In this document: positions 23,489-33,856 of the stretch, piece by piece
Position numbering within the stretch: the first letter of the stretch is position 1
Layout of the letters: every line of letters starts with the position of its first letter
NCBI GenBank assembly: GCA_000827495.1
Contig: KN817546.1
Location: 314,741-378,740, forward strand
Direction: 5' to 3'
Source: Hypholoma sublateritium FD-334 SS-4
Lineage: Eukaryota; Basidiomycota; Agaricomycetes; Agaricales; Strophariaceae
DNA length: 64,000 bases
Translations under genes and position numbers: made by a program
Notes under the pieces: generated by a model
Told to the model about the DNA's origin: nothing
What the model saw: only the letters and a program-made list of their open reading frames with translations
Database searches by the model: none

Positions 23489-24728
23489 CTACCACCCGCG
23501 CACACCCCACCCGTTGAACGCAACGCCACGGAAATTCCACCCGCCGTCATGCGGCTGCACATTCCCTGCTGTGTCGCGCGCACGACTATGTACGGTGCCG
23601 TGCGCTGCATCACAGCTGATCTCTGCCTCCCAGAGCGTCCAGCTCCACTTGCCTTCTTGGTATGTGATTTTGGCGGGCTGCCAGGTGACACCGGCGTCCG
23701 TCGAGACGTCTACGGCTGCGACATTTCCAGACGCACCCGGCGTCGAGTAGCCCTTCACGTATAGGGTGTTATCGGCGATGCGGGCGACCTGCGCGACGAC
23801 GGAGTTAAGAGGTAACGCCGTCATGGACGGGTATTTGCCCCAGAGCGGCTTTGCGCTTTCCTTGCATTCAACCTGAAAGTTACAAGTCAGTCAAATCATG
23901 CGCATATAATTAGTAGGTACACGCACAGTGGGTGGGAGGATCTTGTAATCGCGTTGCTGGTAGAAATTTGGAGACTCTTCCGAGGAAAGGATGACTGTGT
24001 CTACCCATTTCACCCAGCGCGCCCCCAGATAGCCCGGCACAACAACGCGCAGGGGCCCACCATGATCGGCGCTGAGAGGTTCACCATTCATCTGGCATAA
24101 TTGTTAGGTTTAATCTTTACGTAGCCTAAACATCGTGGACTGACTTCGTAGGCGAGCATAACCGAGCTATCTCCCGATAAGCATTTTTCGACAGGGATAG
24201 AGGCACCGTAGTAGGTGTCGTCCTGACAGAGAGTGGCATAAGACTCGAAGCAGACGTGCACGTTTCCCTCAGTGGGCAGTCCGACATATTTGAGAAGATC
24301 CGATACTAGTATTCCTCCCCAGCGACAATTTGCGATGACACCGTCGGACCAAGGAACGCCTTGGACAGGCTTGAGCTGTCCCATTTCCTTCCTGCGAATT
24401 CCAGCACACTAGGACGGCGATTAAATTCCATATATGTGGATGCTGGACGTCGACCTACTTGCAAAGCGGCAACAATTGTAGCTTTGGGGCATGCAGCTTT
24501 CAATTGAGCGAACGAGAGGCGGACCTCGCCCTTTTCTCCTCCTTTGAAAGTCACAAAGTACGTCTCCTCGTCAAAAAGGCGCACAGGCCCGTGGTTGCGG
24601 CAGTAGACGAGCTCTTCAGGGGTCAACGAGAATTCGACAAGATCCGCGGCTGACGGCTCTGCATTGAATGGCTGGGCTTGCTGAATGTCGAGGCGGTCTG
24701 AATGTGCGGGCTCAGTGGCGTAGTCCAT
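23489..24728 (-). CDS. Sulfite oxidase, molybdopterin type, without cytochrome b5 domain
   Basis: Exons 24728-24459, 24408-24145, 24091-23927 and 23872-23489 give 360 aa. The Moco domain begins about residue 40 ([13 protein letters not shown]). The molybdenum-ligating cysteine is C91 in the LQCAGIRR motif, created exactly at a splice junction. [35 protein letters not shown] and the C-terminal dimerisation domain ([10 protein letters not shown], then [10 protein letters not shown]) follow. It oxidises sulfite to sulfate. There is no heme b5 domain and no clear targeting peptide, so the architecture is that of the plant enzyme, which passes electrons directly to oxygen. The end GVRGW is not a peroxisomal PTS1. 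An upstream in-frame ATG at 24824 exists, but I prefer 24728 because the extra 32 residues look non-conserved. Confidence 0.9.
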
Positions 24729-24828
24729 GTTGTCGTTGTCGTGGTTCGGAGTTAAAATGTAAACGCAGGCGCATGTTTGCAGTGAGGAGTAGGGACCAGA
24801 AGTTCGAGGCTCTAATGTCTCCATCCAT

Positions 24829-24836
24829 TCACGTGA
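24829..24836. promoter_or_regulatory. TCACGTGA palindrome upstream of sulfite oxidase
   Basis: A perfect TCACGTGA lies about 100 bp upstream of the preferred sulfite oxidase start. This is the bHLH CBF1-type core that in yeast controls sulfur-assimilation genes. The location fits sulfur regulation, but the motif is short and the link is inference. Confidence 0.45.
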
Positions 24837-24891
24837 TCATTTGTACAATGGCAAGCTACTAGGTATTCCTACATAGCGGAGAGCGCCCAAA

Positions 24892-25417
24892 TCACGGCTC
24901 CAGGGAGGCGGGGAAGGTACCGTTGTCGCGCTGGTCGTCCCACTTGCCGATCTGGTAACTGTTAGTGGCACAACAAGAAACGACAATGGTGCGGTGCTCA
25001 CCCATTCGTCTGATGAAGCATGTAAGAGTCAGCGTGCGTTCTTTGATGCGTCAAGGACGAGACGTACTGGGGCAAAGAGAGTGGTACGCCTTTTTGAACT
25101 GTTTGCATGGGACAAAGTCGTCACCCTTGGCAGCGACACATTTGAAGTAATCGGTGTAGTTCTGGAAGCTGCGATAGAGTATAAGGGCGGTTGGATGGGG
25201 ATATGTGGGGGCTGACGCACCAGTTCCTGGTCTGGTTGGTGTTGGGGAAACGAGCTGTTCATGACTGAATAAGTATAGTAGCAGTTGATATATGGGGGCA
25301 ACGGACCGTCGAATCCAACGGTCTGGATGACGTATTTGCTGGGGAAAAAGTCAGCGATATGGGGAACCACGAAGACGCGAAAAGCAGCACCTAGAGAGGT
25401 CGGCGGCGTCAGACATG
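24892..25417 (-). CDS. COX12: Cytochrome c oxidase subunit VIb (Cox12)
   Basis: Six small exons, 25417-25392, 25338-25307, 25254-25221, 25168-25068, 25009-25002 and 24951-24892, give 86 aa. The twin-cysteine coiled-coil-helix fold is complete: C31-x9-C41 and C52-x10-C63. FDARFPNTNQTRNC precedes it and EWIGKWDDQRDNG follows. It is an intermembrane-space subunit of complex IV imported by the Mia40 pathway. One exon is only 8 nt (25002-25009) yet is required to give the conserved P-N-E-W junction. The gene is head-to-head with PRP18. Confidence 0.92.
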
Positions 25418-25541
25418 GTGAACTCGCTGTGGTGGTTGCTGCTCGGGTTATGGCGGAACCGCGAAATCCAGAGCGGTTTGGCTGACGTAAGCTGGTCTGG
25501 ACAGGCCTCAGCAGCTCGCCTCGATTCCATTCATCAACCTA
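25418..25541. promoter_or_regulatory. Shared COX12/PRP18 divergent promoter, 124 bp
   Basis: These 124 bp are the only DNA between the two start codons. No TATA box is evident. Confidence 0.6.
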
Positions 25542-26875
25542 ATGGACGCCCTCAAAGCTGAGATTGCCACAAAACGCAAGATCATCCAAGATGACCCTCT
25601 CGCAAACCGCCCGAACAAGTACATGAGGCGCGGCGACATTGAGCGCCTTCGCGAACAAGCAGAGCAAAAAGTCCGCGACGAGAAAAGGGAACTCGAACAG
25701 GAAGAGACCGCCCGCAAAGCAGCCGTCGCGCAAGTCGCAAAAGACGCCCGTGAGGAAGCCAAAGTGAGTCAACGGTATCCTACTTGCTGCCCATGTCCTA
25801 ATACTTGGATGGAGAACAGTCACCGCCTGCCCCTTTAGCCGATTCCCCTGATGACCCGACACCGGATGCCGACCTTCCCCAGATCGCTGAATCTTCCTAC
25901 AATATTTCCAACGAAGACACCGTACGAAGACTACGCGCCAAAGGCCAGCCTGTTCGTCTCTTTGGAGAGCTCGACAAAGATCGTCGGCTTAGGCTGAGAG
26001 CGCTGGAACTCATTGAAGAAAAGGGCCATGACCGACAGGGTGGCCAGAATGACTTCAAGAAGGCACTAGAAGACGTCGAAAATAACGAGAGAGAGCAACG
26101 GAGCAAGAACACCAAAGGAAAGAGGAAAGATGACGATGCTGGCGCCAATACCGTCCTTGACTTGGGTCTGGTCAAGTCAGATCCTGATAAATTGTACCCT
26201 CTGATTTATTACGCTCTCAAGAGGACTCTGAAGGACTGGGAGGAGGCGATGGATGAGCGACCTGGTACGCATATCTTTCAAGTGGCGGTTCGGTTTATGC
26301 TCATATGCCTTTGCAGATACCATCAAGCGCACAACGCAGGGGAAGCTAGCCGCCGCCACCCAAGTCCAATCGGCTGAGTACTTAAAGCCACTATTCAAGA
26401 CTCTTCGATCCAGAGTGCGTTATTGCTCGTATTATCTAGTATCATTCTCCTTATTTACATGCGGTATCAGTCTCTCCCTGCTGATATGTTGGCTCGAATG
26501 GCTGAGATTGTGCACTACATGCAAAAACGACAGTACCAAAAGGCCAACGACTCCTATCTCCGTCTCTCCATTGGAAATGCCCCATGGCCGATCGGTGTGA
26601 CGATGGTTGGGTGCGTAGTATCACCCGTTGTTCAACATATAACACTGACATTCAACGTAGTATTCACGAACGTTCTGCCCGAGAAAAGATTTCTGCGGAT
26701 CAGGTTGCTCACGTACTCAATGATGAAGTCAGTCGCAAGTATATCCAAAGCTTGAAACGGTGAGTGTCCTCTAGATTTCTTATTGGTTCAATTACTCAAT
26801 ATCAATATATTCAGACTTCTGACATTTGCCCAAACGAAGTATCCTCCGGCGGATATCTCACAATTAATGGGTTAA
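25542..26875 (+). CDS. PRP18: Pre-mRNA splicing factor Prp18
   Basis: Exons 25542-25763, 25820-26264, 26317-26414, 26471-26610, 26661-26759 and 26815-26875 give 354 aa. The N-terminus is a charged coiled coil. An SFM/PRP4-like motif ([19 protein letters not shown]) lies near residue 105. The Prp18 helical domain fills the C-terminal half. It contains the near-invariant loop [17 protein letters not shown] (about residues 284-301), then [10 protein letters not shown] and [13 protein letters not shown]. Prp18 acts with Slu7 and U5 in 3' splice-site docking for step two. All junctions close in frame and reproduce conserved segments. Confidence 0.93.
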
Positions 26876-27048
26876 TCTAACTTCCATGTTGTAATACTTG
26901 TCATGATTTCAATTTCACATTCGGCGGTGTATGAGTAGATTGGTCTCATTACTTATCGGTATGATTGTCATCAAATTTTCATTACGGGTGAACTTAAAGC
27001 ATGGCCGGCAGTGAGTATATAAAGAGGATGGTACTTGAAACAGAGGGG
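26876..27048. other. Convergent 3' spacer
   Basis: This short AT-rich spacer lies between the PRP18 (plus) and JJJ1 (minus) stop codons. Nothing else is seen. Confidence 0.5.
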
Positions 27049-29072
27049 TCAACGCCGTTTCTTCTTTCCCTTACTCTTCTGTGGTCGGGAGCCATCATCC
27101 GAATCCTCGGCCACAGCCAAAGCGTGTCCCGAATCTGTTATGTGGCTGAACAGCTTTGTTTTACTCGGAAATGTTTGGCTGCATACATTGCACTTATGCT
27201 TTAGATACGAGGTCAGTAAAGTGTTTGCTGCGGCGATGGATTACCACAAACCGATACATCACCGCTGGCTGCTGCTGCTTCTTTCTTCGCCTGTCGGGCA
27301 CGCCTCTTGTCCCTCTTCGAAGGCTCGACCGCATCGTTTGACTCGGCATCCGGGACAGGACCTGCCCGGGACCCATCATCGTCAAGGAGAGCTCGCGGGT
27401 TGGCCTCGCTTATGTCGTCGACGATCGGCCGCCGGGTTTTCTTCTTGCGCCTCGTCGCCTCGTCCGGTGCAATAGGATCAACGCTGCTGATGCCGATGTC
27501 GGACAACGCCTTCGCGTCCAAGCTCGCGTCCGGGGTTACGGGCCGTGAGGGGGGTGGTTGGGATGGCGATGGCGACCGCGTCTCGAGCGGCGCCTCCTGA
27601 TCTGACTCGTCTGGCACGGTCGCGTCCTCGTCCGGCGCGTTGTCTGCAGGCTCGGGGGCGACCGCGTCTAGCCCTAGATCCTCGTCCTCGTCTTCCATTT
27701 CGCGGCGTAGCTTCTCGACCTCTTTCATGTGCTTCTTGCTGCGCTCGTGGCTGTCCCAGGCGGCCTCGCTGCGGAACGTCTTGTGGCACGCGACGCACTC
27801 CCACTCCTCTGACTCGTCGCCCTCGGCCGCCGCCCAATCTAGATCAGCATGGTGTGGTTTGGTCTCCACCTTCTGCCACTCCTGCTCGACGTAGGTTGTC
27901 TGCACCTGCTGCCTGACTGCGGCGGCGCCTTTCTGAGGCAGTGCGGTCGGTGCGCTATTCAGTTGGGCCTGCGCCTCTTGGTGCTTTTTGTATCTAGGAT
28001 CGCGTTTACGGATAAATTTAACAAGAGACTTGTGGAGATAAGCATGTAGCCTGGGTGCTTGTAGAGCATGCTCACTCTAATGGTATCATTATATTCCCTG
28101 CGGGAATCGTCACGTAGTTTCTTATTATCCTTTTCCATTAATCTAGAGATTCATGAGCTACATAGATCAGATGTCAAGATAGATTTCAGCCCACCTTCGT
28201 ACACGTCTTTCAGGCGCCTCATTAATATTCCATTGCTCCATCCAGGAGAAATCTTTCTCGGTGATAAAGTTCATCCAGGCGTTATAAAAGTCTCGGGGAT
28301 TGTCAGTGCCATCCTGTTTTCCAGTGGACCATTTCCAGGTTGAGAGACCGAAGGAGGGATAGTCATGGGGCGAATCGAACAACCGCTCCTCCGCAGACAG
28401 TCTCGAAAACAGATTGCGATACAGCGAAAAGAAACTCTGAAAAGGGAGATCGTCAGACTAGCAAAAATTGTTGGATGATATACGCACACCCTCCCCATCA
28501 CCAAAGTTGCTCCAGATTGTTGCATCGAAGAAGCGTGCGAGATGCCGCACCGTGAGGCCTCTATCGCGGACACGGGCGTTCAGGTTCGCGCCCTTGCGGA
28601 TGTCGTCGAACACTGTGTCGGCATCCGGCTCGGGGACGAGCGATGCGCGGTGCGAGTCGTACCAGGCCCGCTCCTACTTGGCGGTCCGTGAGCTGGGGGC
28701 GCGGCGGCGTCCGATCCAGTGCTTACTTGTTCATCGCTGAGGACCTATATGCATTGTCGAGCGCCTGCGAGTAGCGATGCGCAAAATGGGCTGACCTCGT
28801 ACGCCTGCTGTAGCGCGGCGAAGCGCTGCGTCGCCTGCTCTGTGTCCGTGTGGTTCTTATCCGGGTGGTGGATCAGCGCCAGGCGGCGGAAGGAGCGCTG
28901 TGGGGCAGATGGTAAGTGGCTATCGCATCTGTAAGTAGAGCGGTACACGCACCTTGATTTCATCGGCGGTGGCGTCTTCCTCAATCTCGAGAATTTGGTA
29001 GTAGTCGAGCGTGTCGGGCGTTGGATCGGCGGCCTCTTGGCCCGACCGCCCTGTGGATTCTTTTGCGCCCAT
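27049..29072 (-). CDS. JJJ1: J-protein Jjj1/DNAJC21, ribosome biogenesis co-chaperone
   Basis: Exons 29072-28953, 28897-28796, 28744-28727, 28673-28488, 28436-28195, 28142-28076, 28028-27252 and 27198-27049 give 553 aa. The J domain spans about residues 22-85 with the HPD tripeptide at 51-53. A conserved middle region contains [19 protein letters not shown] and [11 protein letters not shown]1-type zinc finger (CVACHKTF...SHERSKKH) lies near residues 322-344. An acidic, low-complexity segment follows, then a second C2H2 finger (CNVCSQTF...H...H) and a basic KSKGKKKRR end. Jjj1 stimulates Hsp70 to release Arx1 from cytosolic pre-60S particles. The last donor is ambiguous between 27251 and 27257; both keep the frame. 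One exon is 18 nt. Confidence 0.9.
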
Positions 29073-29200
29073 AGTGGACGGTGAGGAGATGACTCGGCGT
29101 TACACTTAAAAGATCAATTACATGTGATCGCCGTTACGTAATACTGACGCGCCTCTGCCCGAAATTTCCGCCGACCTCAACGTCACTCGACGCGTTCACC
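29073..29200. promoter_or_regulatory. Shared JJJ1/TIM13 divergent promoter with TTACGTAA
   Basis: The start codons are 128 bp apart. A perfect TTACGTAA palindrome (29134-29141), a bZIP/Yap1-like core, lies near the middle. Regulation of both genes from it is inference. Confidence 0.55.
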
Positions 29201-29721
29201 ATGTCCAGCTTTTTATCCTCCACGACCGGGGCTGCTCCCCCCCAAGGTCTACACCTTTTTTGCGTCATCAGCAGCGATATGCTCACAGTCCACATTTCAG
29301 ACATGGCCGCCCGGAAGGAGGCCATGATGAACGCCGTCCGCCAGGAAATGGCCATCCAAAACGCGCAGGAGCTCATGAATGTGAGCATGCTATGATCTTC
29401 AGACGGCGTGCGATTGACCGTCCGTCCAGAAAGCCAACGAGCGCTGCTTCGCGAAATGCGTTACGAAGCCGAGCGGCTCCTTAACAAGTTCGGAGGAGGT
29501 AAGGCTCTTTCTAGCTGTTTGGCGTAGAACATAGCTTATTTATGCGCGGCAGACGTGTCTCTCGCGATGCCTTGACAGGTACCTCGAAGCTTGTAGGTTT
29601 CTGCCTAGTGCATCTTTATCTTCTGATCCTCAATTTGTTTCCCCACTCAGTCACGATGGTCAGCAAGGCATACACGGCTAGGATAGGCAGAGAGAGGGAT
29701 GCACGACTCGCGTCGCAGTAG
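29201..29721 (+). CDS. TIM13: Mitochondrial small Tim chaperone Tim13
   Basis: Exons 29201-29246, 29301-29380, 29430-29498, 29553-29592 and 29651-29721 give 101 aa. Twin CX3C motifs are present: C48-x3-C52 (CFAKC) and C67-x3-C71 (CLSRC), 14 residues apart. VRQEMAIQNAQELMNKANE precedes them and LEAFTMVSKAYTARI follows. It forms the Tim8-Tim13 hexamer that escorts membrane proteins through the intermembrane space. Confidence 0.92.
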
Positions 29722-30043
29722 ATACATACTAGAGGAAGTTATCTGCCCCCACCCTTATGTAATTATCAAAAGGTTAGCATGTCCATCCGCGTCGATTTCG
29801 CACATGCATGTCATAGGTTATTTATTATAGTATTCATACATTAAGATGCCGCGCACTAAACTATGTTCATAAGACACAAATATACGGCTATAGACGGGCA
29901 GAGGGAAGAGGCAAGCTACAACTGGGAATCCATTATGGACACATTAGAGGCTTTGCGCCAGAAAGACTATGTTCGTAAGGTAAAGGACGGTCGTAATGTA
30001 AGGAAAGCAGAGACGTGGTAGTAGTGAACGAAGGGTGGGAGAA
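29722..30043. other. Convergent intergenic region
   Basis: No gene is visible between the TIM13 stop and the homeodomain gene stop. The stretch is A/G-rich and probably two 3' UTRs. Confidence 0.5.
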
Positions 30044-31738
30044 TTAGCAGGAATACATATTGTTGTTTGCCTGGGTATACATCATACCTGGCAGGCCCGA
30101 TAAAGCCCCCTGGTGCGGAGGAGGGAGTTGTTGCCTATCCCGGTGCATTTCCGGGTGGTATTTCTGGGGGAAGCCGGTGGGAGAGGGGTTGGAATAGTCT
30201 CTTGGCTGGGAGATCCGCGGTGACATGTCGTCAACGTCCTGTTGGAAAGGCTGCATGCCCCGGGGACTTTCGTCGAAGTATGGCTGCGGTTGAGCAGCAT
30301 ATGGGCGGTTATACAGACCACCGCCCGGAGGGACCGGCGAGTAACTAGGCGGCTCTGGAGCTTGATGCACGCCTGGGTAGTTGCTATAGACGCCCGAATC
30401 AAAGTTTGGTGTTGTTGACGGATGGATGGGGCGCATGAAACCATTACGCGAGAACGGGCCCGGCGGCGCACTGTGTGGTGGCGGGTGCAGATCACCATGG
30501 GCCGCAGCATAGCGCTCATCGGGCAGACTGTATGGAGACCGTTTGCGAACATCGGCACTTCCAGGACGACTCTTCATCTCCGAGTCGGCATATGGCGTGT
30601 TCGCGCCGCCGAGACCTGCCAGAGGCGGAGGCTGGAGCTCCATCGGCGAGGTTGAAACACAGTCTGCGCGGTAAGCGTTGGCCCTGAGAGGAATGGACGA
30701 AGTCCCTGAGTTGGCGGGTAAATTCCTGAGGAGGAACACGAGTTCCGCGTCCGATCCGAGGACTGTATGGCGCAGGACTTTGGAGGCCTGGTGACCTTCC
30801 GTCCAGTCTGAGCACCTTTTCCACGTGCGGACGGGCGGATCGTCGCTTAGAGGAGACCCCACGTTTTCCAGATAGAAAACAGGAGGCTGCGAAAGAACAA
30901 AGGACGCGATGCCTGTATGTGGGCCAATCATCTTGTATTCTGTGTTGGTGACGGTGTGGAAGGGGATTTCCATCTTGAAGCCGTAGCCTCCTGAGTGAAT
31001 AAACCAGTTGAGGCAGCGCTTTGTGTCGCATACATAGGCCACTAGGTCGTGAACGTCTCCGGGGCTTGAGATGCGCCGCCAATTTCCAACGGTGAGATCT
31101 GTGCAGGGGATTATTGAGACGGCTATTTGTGCGACGCGTCAGATGTAAGCTGCTTATATGCTATTAAATGCGCCTTACGTTCGTCTTCATGGATTAGTTT
31201 TTGCACGGTAGTGTCGTGTCTGGCCGGCGGGAGGCTTGTCGAGCTGTCCGGGGATGCCTCTGCGTCGCGAGTGCCCGACTTTGAGTCTTGCAGTTTAGCC
31301 TTTGCCCTCCTTGACGGGGCGTGAGTTGCTTTGGGCGATGGTAAAAAAAGGGTCTAAAGCATACCTATTCTGGAACCAAATTTGAGTTTGGCGTTCTTGC
31401 ATCCCTAGAAGCTCGCTTATGTCCCGGCGGCGCGCTGCAGTGGGACTGCGATCGATTACGAAAAAGCGTTCGAGGTGGACGAGCTGCTCGGGTGTGACGC
31501 GCGACCGCTTCCTTTTCTCCTTCTCGGGCTTGGCTGCGGCGTCAGGCAGGCCAGAGGGGGAGGCATTCCGGTCCTGCAGCTTGCCATCGATGCCCGTGTT
31601 TTTAGGAAAGGGATTTCTGGGCGAGTCAGCGGCGGGGGAGGGATTGCTGGACTCGTCGTCCGTCTGGGAGCCCATGGAGTCGACGCCGAGCGAGGCCCTG
31701 CTGTATGGGGTGAACATATCATGCTGTGCCATGTCCAT
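30044..31738 (-). CDS. Homeodomain transcription factor (Phx1/Hom-like)
   Basis: Exons 31738-31365, 31309-31179 and 31122-30044 give 527 aa. The homeodomain covers residues 73-130 and begins with the basic arm KRKRSR. Helix 3 is QTQIWFQNRRAKAK, with W121, F122, N124 and R126 in place; an intron splits the codon for R125. A second conserved block near residues 175-300 (GNWRRISSPGDVHDLVAYVC, then CLNWFIHSGGYGFKMEIPF) is typical of fungal developmental homeobox factors. Such proteins include S. pombe Phx1 and agaricomycete Hom proteins involved in stationary phase or fruiting. The C-terminus is Pro/Tyr/Gln-rich and probably disordered. It is not an HD1/HD2 mating-type gene, because no partner gene or HD1-like organisation is present. 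Confidence 0.87.
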
Positions 31739-32299
31739 GCGGCGTGGTGGGGGAAGGGGAGAGAGAGCTGGCGGGGACTAAATGGTTTCAAAAAAGCAGA
31801 ACGAGCGATCCGATCTAGGAACAGGTAGCGAAAAACGTGATGACAACACGCGAGACTTGCTTGTCCCCGCTCCACCCTCTGCACGCTCCGCCCGCCCCGC
31901 TGCCAAGTTACTGCCCAAGCCTGGTCACCAGGCAGCGCTGCGCATTCCGCGCCCACTGGAACATGCAGACACGTTTCGCGTGGCGCATCTACGCGGTTGC
32001 ATTCGGTACCGTACCGAACAGGCACACGCCATACATACACAACTAACGTAACACCTCCTAACACGACCAATCGGCCCGTCCAAACGACTGCAAAAGTGGT
32101 TGAGATATGCAAAAACAGTGAAGACTGGTGAAAATGCCTTGCCATACAAACGCACTGTGAGGCGATCCAAATAATATACTTACGGAACACATAAACACAC
32201 AACCTGCGAATACTTAAACCATAACAATCGTCGTCGCTTGAAAGTTCGTCATGAGGCGGCCAGTACCTTCCAAGCAACGACGATGAAAGCGCAAGTGAC
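31739..32299. other. Intergenic, homeodomain gene promoter
   Basis: These 561 bp lie between the homeodomain start and the U1-70K stop, both on the minus strand. No coding signal is seen. A GTACCGTACCG-type short repeat is near 32006-32016. Confidence 0.5.
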
Positions 32300-33762
32300 C
32301 TAGTAACGTGGTCGCTTTGAGTCCCGATCATCATACCCACCGGGTGCGTCGCGCTTGAGGTCGCCGCGGAACCCTCCTGGTCCACCGCCTGGCATCCCGC
32401 CAGGAGCAGGAGGGCCGCCGAATCCGCCCGGGCCTGCTTGAGGAGGCCCAAACCCGTTAGGGGGCGCATCACCGCCAAATCCGCCGTTACCATGGAAGCC
32501 GATACCACCTCCTCCGCGTCCTCTGCAATTCGGAGAAAAGATCAGAAAATGTAGAGATGATAAAATGTTGTACGCACCCAAATCCACCGCCGCGATCGTC
32601 CTTGCCACCGCGGAATCCTCCGCCACCACCACCACCACCGCGGTAACCGCTGTCGCCCCCGCCAAACCCTCCTCCGCCTCTGAAGCCGCCGCCTCCACCA
32701 CCACGGTCACCTCCATAGCCACCGCGGTCACCACCGCGGTCGCCGCCATAACCACCTCTATCGCCCCCGAAGCCAGGTCGATCACCGCCAAAGCCACCGC
32801 GTCCGCCTCCGAATCCTCCGCGCCCACCTCTGAAGCCCCCGCCTCCGCCCCTATCACTGAACCCTCGGCCGCCGCCTCCTCCCATACCTCCCCTGAGAGC
32901 TCCTCTCGGCGGAACGACTGGCGTAGGTTCAACGCGTTTAGGCCGGCCACCAAGGCCGCCACCCAAACGCCGTGGTTTCCAACCACGGACCGTCCTGCCT
33001 CGTTCAACGTCAACGAGAATTCTCTTACCCATTATTTGCAATCCGTCGGACTCCTTGTAGGCAGCTGAAAATATTACAGTTTAACAAGAGGCATTCTGGA
33101 AAATCTGTTTGGTAAGTGCAAATGAAATCTAACGAACCTTTCATGTCGCGCTCGCGCTCATACACAATAAATGCGTACCCGCGACTACGTCCCTTTTTGT
33201 CGCGAACTATTCTCACCCGTTCAATGGTACCGTAGCCCTCGAACTCTCGTCTTAGGTCCGTCTCAGTGGCGGTTTTGTGCTGGTAAAAAAAAATTAGCAC
33301 ATTCAAGGGTAAAATCGTAAAACAAGGTTACCAAACGTGAAATGAACAAGGTTTTATATGGATCACCAATAGCCTCTGGGTCGTCGGCAGGTTTAACTGT
33401 ACAGGACATATGAGTATGGACCCAGCAGCGCAGAGCTTGTGGATTTACTAACATGTTTCCTTGGCGATTTTAAACTCCTCTGTCCTCTTTGCTTTTCGTT
33501 CCTCGCGTCGGATCTGACGCTTGGTCTCTTCAGCATGAGTGAAGACGGGTTCTTCGCCCTCTTCCATGGCATCGGCGGTGCCGGCATTGATGAGCGAGTC
33601 AGTATTTGCTTCCTTCAAGCGGGCGAGAATTTCGGCGACGCCTGAGACCTCCTTCTTGCGGATTCGGTCGATATCCTTGTCTATGGGGCGGACATAAGGG
33701 AGCTGGGGGCGGGGGGCGAAGAGCTTGAGGAGATTTGGGGGAAGGAGATGGGTGCCGGGCAT
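32300..33762 (-). CDS. U1 small nuclear ribonucleoprotein 70 kDa
   Basis: Exons 33762-33453, 33396-33332, 33279-33138, 33064-32578 and 32522-32300 give 408 aa. The N-terminal U1-70K signature [18 protein letters not shown] is followed by an RRM at about residues 105-195. RNP2 is LFISRL and RNP1 is [18 protein letters not shown] and [17 protein letters not shown] match the family closely. The tail is a long Gly/Arg/Phe/Asp repeat ([16 protein letters not shown] type) ending KRPRY. It binds U1 stem-loop I and defines 5' splice sites. I chose the ATG before PGTHLLPPN because it matches the family length. It is divergent from COX10. Confidence 0.93.
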
Positions 33763-33856
33763 TGTGGGAGGAGGTGGAAGAGCCAACGTACGCTCGGGGG
33801 CGATGCTGTCATTTTTCGGGCTCCGCTCGAATTGCGGTTAGCGCTCGACGACCACG
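33763..33856. promoter_or_regulatory. Shared U1-70K/COX10 divergent promoter, 94 bp
   Basis: Only 94 bp separate the two start codons, the second most compact pair in the window. Confidence 0.6.

Noticed and set aside
30044..31738. Mating-type A locus homeodomain gene
   Set aside because: No divergent HD1/HD2 partner or mitochondrial intermediate peptidase neighbour; the second conserved block is that of developmental Phx1/Hom factors.
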